From positions 1 through 32,199 of the forward strand of contig JAQCJC010000013.1 in NCBI GenBank assembly GCA_027593245.1: DNA of 32,199 nucleotides, written 5' to 3'. The notes below the pieces were generated by a model. The model saw only the letters and a program-made list of their open reading frames with translations. It searched no databases and was not told the origin of the DNA. This stretch comes from Bacteroidota bacterium (GTDB taxonomy: Bacteria > Bacteroidota > Bacteroidia > Flavobacteriales > Flavobacteriaceae). The translations under genes and the position numbers were made by a program. Positions 28,012 through 32,199 of the stretch are shown one piece after another (the first letter of the stretch is position 1; every line of letters begins with the position of its first letter).

Positions 28012-29109
28012 CTACTTGAGAAGGTCGATAAATTGATCGAAAAGATATGACGAATCGTGTGGTCCTGGACTAGCTTCAGGATGGTACTGCACAGAAAAAC
28101 ATTTTTTGTTTTTCATGGATATTCCCGCAACAGTATGATCATTTAGGTGTAAATGACTGATTTCTAATTCAGGATTAGCTTCAGCTTCCTCTCTGTTAAT
28201 TGCAAATCCGTGGTTTTGTGAAGTGATTTCTCCTTTACCGGTTTTTAAATTTTTCACAGGATGATTAATTCCACGATGTCCGTTATGCATTTTATACGTG
28301 GAAACTCCATTGGCTAAAGCAATAACTTGATGACCGAGACAAATACCAAACAGTGGAAGGTTTTTTTCTATGATTTTTTTAGCTAAAGCTTGAGCCTCCG
28401 CTAGTGGTTGAGGATCTCCTGGGCCATTAGACAAGAAATACCCGTCGGGGTTCCATGCACTTAGTTCTTCAAAGCTTGCATTGTAAGGAAAAACTTTAAT
28501 ACAGGCATCGCGCTTTGCAAAATTTCTCAGTATATTTTTCTTGATTCCGATATCAAGGGCAGCAATTTTATAAGTTGCATTTTTATCACCAAAAAAGTAA
28601 GGTTCTTTGGTCGATACTTTAGAGGCCAATTCTAAGCCTTCCATGTTTGGCACTTCAGCTAGTTGTTTTTTTAGCGCTTCAATGTTTTCAATATCTGTTG
28701 AAATAACGGCATTCATAGCGCCATTTTCTCTAATGTAACTAACCAAGGCCCTAGTATCCACATCTGAAATTGCAAATAAATCATTGGCTTCAAAGAAATT
28801 CTCTAGACTACCATGCGCATCAACTCGTGAATATTCATAGCTAAAATTTTTACAAATTAAGCCTGCAATTTTGATGTCACTTGATTCCACCTCATTGTCA
28901 TTTACTCCATAATTCCCTATGTGTGCGTTGGTAGTCACCATAAGCTGACCAAAATAGGATGGATCTGTAAATACTTCTTGATAGCCAGTCATTCCAGTAT
29001 TAAAACATACTTCACCAAATGCTGTTCCTTCATTTCCAATGGCCTTTCCGTGAAAAATGGTACCGTCTGCGAGTAATAATATTGCTTTTTTTCTTGATTT
29101 ATACCTCAT
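28012..29109 (-). CDS. carA: Carbamoyl-phosphate synthase small subunit
   Basis: Glutamine amidotransferase subunit that releases ammonia for the large subunit CarB to make carbamoyl phosphate for arginine and pyrimidine synthesis. The N-terminal CarA domain has FNTGMTGYQEVFTDPSY (about 36-52). The class I glutaminase domain contains SNGPGDP (227-233), the nucleophile C257 in FGICLGHQ, and H343/E345 in QYHPEASPGPHDS. Length (365) is normal. carB is not in the window. It follows rplQ by 94 bases, with a terminator between, so it is likely expressed separately from the ribosomal operon. Confidence 0.97.
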   Translation of the reverse strand: MRYKSRKKAILLLADGTIFHGKAIGNEGTAFGEVCFNTGMTGYQEVFTDPSYFGQLMVTTNAHIGNYGVNDNEVESSDIKIAGLICKNFSYEYSRVDAHGSLENFFEANDLFAISDVDTRALVSYIRENGAMNAVISTDIENIEALKKQLAEVPNMEGLELASKVSTKEPYFFGDKNATYKIAALDIGIKKNILRNFAKRDACIKVFPYNASFEELSAWNPDGYFLSNGPGDPQPLAEAQALAKKIIEKNLPLFGICLGHQVIALANGVSTYKMHNGHRGINHPVKNLKTGKGEITSQNHGFAINREEAEANPELEISHLHLNDHTVAGISMKNKKCFSVQYHPEASPGPHDSSYLFDQFIDLLK

Positions 29110-29145
29110 AGTTACGTGGTGGTTATAGCGTTTAACAAAATTGCA

Positions 29146-29177
29146 TAAAAAAAAGGATAAACTAAAAAAGTTTATCC
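29146..29177 (-). terminator. Terminator of the ribosomal alpha operon after rplQ
   Basis: GGATAAAC (29155-29162) pairs with GTTTATCC (29170-29177) across a seven-base A-rich loop. On the minus strand the 8-bp stem is followed by a run of eight or nine U (complement of 29146-29154). It lies 26 bases past the rplQ stop and before carA. Confidence 0.87.
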
Positions 29178-29203
29178 CTAATATTTCAAATGATTATTAA
29201 CAT

Positions 29204-29674
29204 TTATTCTTCCTCTTGAGTTGCTTCTGGAGTGACGGCTGCAGCTACTGCTTTTGCTTTACCTCTTCGGCTTCTTCGCGTTGTTTTCTTCTTCGGTTTA
29301 TCGGCGTTATAAATTTCATTGAAATCCACAAACTCTATCATAGCCATGTCTGCGTTATCGCCAAGACGATTTCCCAACTTGATGATTCTGGTGTATCCAC
29401 CAGGACGATCTCCGATTTTGACAGCAACGTCTCTAAAAAGTTCAGCAACAGCAGCTTTCTGACGCAATCTACTGAAAACGATTCTGCGGTTATGTGTCGT
29501 GTCTTCTTTAGATTTAGTAACAAGTGGCTCAATAAATTGTTTGAGCGCTTTTGCTTTAGCAACGGTTGTATTGATTCGTTTGTGTTCAATCAACGAGCAA
29601 GCCATATTTGCAAGCATTGCCTTTCTGTGTGCTGTTTTTCTTCCTAAATGATTAGTTTTCTTTCCGTGTCTCAT
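29204..29674 (-). CDS. rplQ: 50S ribosomal protein L17
   Basis: Large-subunit ribosomal protein. The N-terminal [20 protein letters not shown] is the universal L17 opening, followed by [18 protein letters not shown] and the core [19 protein letters not shown] ending with [10 protein letters not shown]. coli L17 is about 127 residues, whereas this one is 156. The extra C-terminal tail (about 128-156) is first basic ([16 protein letters not shown]) then Ala/Glu rich, as seen in other Bacteroidetes. It is the last gene of the alpha operon, 72 bases after rpoA. Confidence 0.97.
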   Translation of the reverse strand: MRHGKKTNHLGRKTAHRKAMLANMACSLIEHKRINTTVAKAKALKQFIEPLVTKSKEDTTHNRRIVFSRLRQKAAVAELFRDVAVKIGDRPGGYTRIIKLGNRLGDNADMAMIEFVDFNEIYNADKPKKKTTRRSRRGKAKAVAAAVTPEATQEEE

Positions 29675-29746
29675 TTTGTTATATATTAACCATCATCTTG
29701 CTTCGACCCAAAACTTGTTTTGCATTGGGGCGCAAAATATGATGTG

Positions 29747-30739
29747 TTACTCTTTGTCTAATTTATATTTACTAAGGTCCATTCCAAAACTTAAACCTTT
29801 GATGCTTACAAGCTCCTCTAATTCAGTAAGTGATTTTTTTCCAAAGTTTCTAAACTTCATTAAATCATTTTTATTAAAAGATACTAGGTCTCCTAAAGTA
29901 TCTACCTCGGCCGCTTTAAGGCAGTTAAGGGCACGTACTGAAAGGTCCATATCGACAAGTTTTGTTTTCAGTAATTGACGCATGTGTAGCGACTCTTCAT
30001 CGTAAGTCTCAGTTTGCGCAATATCATCCGCCTCTAATGTGATACGCTCATCAGAGAATAACATAAAGTGATGGATTAAAATTTTTGCAGCTTGAGTGAG
30101 TGCATCCTGCGGATTTATCGATCCATCAGTAATAATTTCAAATACTAGTTTTTCGTAGTCTGTTTTCTGCTCTACACGGAAATTTTCTACGCTATACTTT
30201 ACATTTTTGATTGGTGTGTAAATAGAATCTGTAAAAATTGTACCTACAGCTGCTGAGGATTTTTTGTTTTCTTCAGCAGGCACATATCCTCTACCCTTTT
30301 CTATAGTAAGCTCCAAAGAAATATTAACCTTTGGATCTAAATTACAAAGAACTAAATCTTTATTCAAAATTTGAAATCCTGAGATAAATTTCTGGAAATC
30401 TCCAGCAGTGATTTTATCTTGTCCTGAAATTGAAATTGATACAGATTCGTTATCTACTTCGTCGATTTGACGCTTGAATCTTATTTGCTTAAGGTTCAAA
30501 ATGATTTCTGTAACGTCTTCAACGACACCAGAAATTGTAGAAAATTCGTGGTCTACGCCTTCAATCTTAAGTGAAGTAATTGCAAATCCTTCAAGAGATG
30601 ATAATAAAACTCGTCTCAAAGCATTTCCTACGGTCAATCCGTAACCAGGTTCTAGGGGTCTGAATTCGAATTTACCTTCGTAATCCGTAGAATCTATCAT
30701 GATGACTTTGTCGGGCTTCTGAAAATTTAAAATTGCCAT
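29747..30739 (-). CDS. rpoA: DNA-directed RNA polymerase subunit alpha
   Basis: Alpha subunit that nucleates RNA polymerase assembly. The N-terminal domain (about 1-230) has [26 protein letters not shown], the conserved dimerisation and beta-contact region. A linker (about 231-255) leads to the C-terminal domain with [21 protein letters not shown] and [12 protein letters not shown], the helix-hairpin-helix elements that bind UP DNA and activators. Length (330) is normal. It lies 21 bases after rpsD in the standard alpha operon order. Confidence 0.98.
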   Translation of the reverse strand: MAILNFQKPDKVIMIDSTDYEGKFEFRPLEPGYGLTVGNALRRVLLSSLEGFAITSLKIEGVDHEFSTISGVVEDVTEIILNLKQIRFKRQIDEVDNESVSISISGQDKITAGDFQKFISGFQILNKDLVLCNLDPKVNISLELTIEKGRGYVPAEENKKSSAAVGTIFTDSIYTPIKNVKYSVENFRVEQKTDYEKLVFEIITDGSINPQDALTQAAKILIHHFMLFSDERITLEADDIAQTETYDEESLHMRQLLKTKLVDMDLSVRALNCLKAAEVDTLGDLVSFNKNDLMKFRNFGKKSLTELEELVSIKGLSFGMDLSKYKLDKE

Positions 30740-30760
30740 ATTGCTGTGTGTTTCAGTTAA

Positions 30761-31366
30761 TTATTTAGAATACAATTCGACGATGAATTGCTCATTGATG
30801 TTTTCTGGAATTTGGATTCTTGCTGGTACAGATACAAAAGTTCCAGATTTTGTATCGTTGTTGAATGTAATCCATTCATATACCGCAGAAGACCCTTCAA
30901 GAGATGTATTGATTGCCTCAAGTGATTTAGACTTTTCACGTACTGCTATAACATCTCCAGCTTTTAGGCTGTATGATGGGATATTAACAACACCTCCATT
31001 TACTGTAATGTGTCTGTGAGAAACAAGTTGTCTTGCACCTCTTCTTGAACGGGATAAGCCCATTCTATACACTACGTTATCCAATCGTGATTCGCAAAGT
31101 TGAAGCAGAACTTCACCAGTAATACCTTGTGCAGCTGTTGCTTTTTTGAATAAGTTTCTGAATTGTCTTTCAAGAATACCATAGGTATACTTCGCTTTTT
31201 GCTTCTCCATTAGTTGAATAGCATATTCAGATTTTTTGCCACGGCGTCTGTTGTTTCCGTGTTGTCCTGGAGGATAATTTCTTTTTTCAAAAGACTTATC
31301 TTCTCCGAAGATCGCTTCGCCAAATTTTCGGGCGATTTTTGTTTTAGGACCAGTATATCTTGCCAT
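30761..31366 (-). CDS. rpsD: 30S ribosomal protein S4
   Basis: Primary 16S rRNA-binding protein that starts small-subunit assembly and in some bacteria represses its own operon. The N-terminus [17 protein letters not shown] lacks the zinc cysteines found in some S4 forms. [25 protein letters not shown] is typical. The S4 RNA-binding domain (about 95-160) has [33 protein letters not shown]. Length (201) is normal. The 93-base gap to rpsK upstream is the longest in this operon and holds nested inverted repeats. Confidence 0.98.
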   Translation of the reverse strand: MARYTGPKTKIARKFGEAIFGEDKSFEKRNYPPGQHGNNRRRGKKSEYAIQLMEKQKAKYTYGILERQFRNLFKKATAAQGITGEVLLQLCESRLDNVVYRMGLSRSRRGARQLVSHRHITVNGGVVNIPSYSLKAGDVIAVREKSKSLEAINTSLEGSSAVYEWITFNNDTKSGTFVSVPARIQIPENINEQFIVELYSK

Positions 31367-31459
31367 TTTTTTTTGTGTTTGGAGAGGTCTTGGGAATTAA
31401 GGTCTTTATCTTATCCTTCGCCAATTGTTAATCCTCTCGATTATACTTATTTATTAATA
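31367..31459 (-). other. Long rpsK-rpsD intercistronic spacer with nested inverted repeats
   Basis: This 93-base gap contains GAGAGG (31382-31387) complementary to CCTCTC (31433-31438). Inside it a shorter AAGG/CCTT pairing is possible, and AGGTCTT occurs twice. No open frame or promoter is evident. It could be an mRNA structure in front of rpsD, but the pairing is short and unproven. Confidence 0.35.
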
Positions 31460-31843
31460 TTAAACTCGACGTCTTTTAGGAGGTCTACATCCATTGTGCG
31501 GAGTTGGTGTCACATCAATAATCTCTGTAACTTCAATGCCGCCGTTATGGATACTTCGGATAGCAGATTCTCTACCATTTCCAGGACCTTTAACATAGAC
31601 TTTTACTTTTTTAAGGCCTGCTTCTTTAGCAACACCAACAGCATCTTCAGCTGCCAATTGAGCAGCATAGGGTGTGTTTTTCTTTGACCCACGGAAACCC
31701 ATTTTCCCAGCAGAAGACCATGAAATCACGTCTCCTTTTTTATTGGTCAACGAAATGATGATGTTGTTGAATGAAGCCGTGATATGGGCTTCTCCAGTTG
31801 ATTCTACGATTACCTTTCTTTTTTTAGTACTTGACTTTGCCAT
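31460..31843 (-). CDS. rpsK: 30S ribosomal protein S11
   Basis: Small-subunit platform protein. [44 protein letters not shown] and the C-terminal [17 protein letters not shown] are diagnostic for S11. Length (127) is normal. It begins 11 bases after rpsM, so the two are co-translated within the alpha operon. Confidence 0.98.
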   Translation of the reverse strand: MAKSSTKKRKVIVESTGEAHITASFNNIIISLTNKKGDVISWSSAGKMGFRGSKKNTPYAAQLAAEDAVGVAKEAGLKKVKVYVKGPGNGRESAIRSIHNGGIEVTEIIDVTPTPHNGCRPPKRRRV

Positions 31844-31854
31844 ATTACTAATTA

Positions 31855-32199
31855 TTATTTAGTTACTTTTTTCTTGTTAGCAACTGTTTTTCTTTTACCT
31901 TTTCTTGTTCTGGAGTTGTTTTTGGTACGTTGACCGCGAAGTGGTAATCCAGATCTGTGGCGGATTCCTCTATAGCAACCAATATCCATAAGGCGCTTAA
32001 TATTCAGTTGTGTTTCTGAACGCAATTCACCTTCAATTGTGTAGCTTCCAACAGCATCACGGATTTTCCCAATCTCTTCATCGGTCCAATCGGATACTTT
32101 TGTACTCTCATCTACTTTAGCTGTTGCTAAAATCTCTTTAGCACGGCTTCTACCAATTCCATAGATATATGTCAATGAAATTACTCCTCTTTTTTGTTT
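31855..32199 (-). CDS. rpsM: 30S ribosomal protein S13, 5' end beyond the window
   Basis: Small-subunit head protein that contacts the 50S subunit and tRNA. The visible 114 codons continue open to the window edge; the reading frame begins there as [65 protein letters not shown] and the basic tail are diagnostic. Family members have about 124 residues and begin MARIAGVD, so about ten codons are missing. The TTG at 32175 is an internal leucine codon, not the start. Confidence 0.97.
   Translation of the reverse strand, partial: KQKRGVISLTYIYGIGRSRAKEILATAKVDESTKVSDWTDEEIGKIRDAVGSYTIEGELRSETQLNIKRLMDIGCYRGIRHRSGLPLRGQRTKNNSRTRKGKRKTVANKKKVTK

Noticed and set aside
29216-29647. 143-codon plus-strand frame opposite rplQ
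   Set aside because: It is the antisense of L17, rich in Ser, Phe and Cys, with no recognisable features.
29705-29735. CCCAA...TTGGG pairing in the rpoA-rplQ gap as a terminator or attenuator
   Set aside because: The stem is only five base pairs, there is no T run, and it lies inside an operon whose terminator is after rplQ.

Overview
The window is AT-rich chromosomal core DNA from a member of the Bacteroidetes, most likely the family Flavobacteriaceae. The evidence is: a FtsZ of 641 residues with a very long acidic linker and a C-terminus ending NNSFLHDNVD; an FtsI that carries a C-terminal PASTA domain; a MraY of 410 residues with an extra periplasmic loop; almost no Shine-Dalgarno sequences in front of genes; promoter-like TAnnTTTG boxes; and the gene order rplQ-carA-eno-gltA, followed by two guanidino-modifying hydrolases and argS. 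No phage, insertion sequence, CRISPR array or foreign island is visible.

Layout. Positions 1-68 hold the 5' part of a tRNA-Arg(UCG) gene on the minus strand. A YqeY-like gene (77-529) follows. From 646 to 15959 the minus strand carries a complete, tightly packed division and cell-wall (dcw) cluster. Read in the direction of transcription it is mraZ, rsmH, ftsL, ftsI, murE, mraY, murD, ftsW, murG, murC, ftsQ, ftsA, ftsZ. Most neighbours overlap or abut, and a strong terminator (591-624) closes the cluster. Its control region (about 15960-16040) has a TAnnTTTG promoter box and three perfect 10-bp direct repeats, AAAGTGGTAA on the minus strand. These resemble known MraZ boxes and sit where the upstream promoter element should be.

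Divergently on the plus strand lie an alpha/beta hydrolase, the ribosome-assembly GTPase EngB (YsxC/YihA), and an MlaE/MlaF-type ABC permease and ATPase pair with no MCE substrate-binding gene beside it (16298-19247). Convergent to these are a DUF389 membrane protein, a SprT-like zinc metalloprotease, argS, CtlX (citrulline hydrolase family), an arginine deiminase/DDAH-family hydrolase and citrate synthase. The last five form one minus-strand run from gltA to the sprT-like gene.

Upstream of that run are enolase (followed by a 14-bp-stem terminator), carA, and the end of the ribosomal alpha operon (rpsM partial, rpsK, rpsD, rpoA, rplQ), which has its own terminator at 29146-29177. carA supplies ammonia for carbamoyl phosphate, and ctlX and its partner act on arginine- and citrulline-type molecules. 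The 23-29 kb part is therefore enriched for arginine/citrulline chemistry next to central carbon genes.

I do not see a clearly new multi-gene system. The best candidates for follow-up are the MraZ operator architecture, the abutting deiminase-like/CtlX gene pair, the lineage-specific FtsZ linker and MraY loop, and the long rpsK-rpsD spacer.
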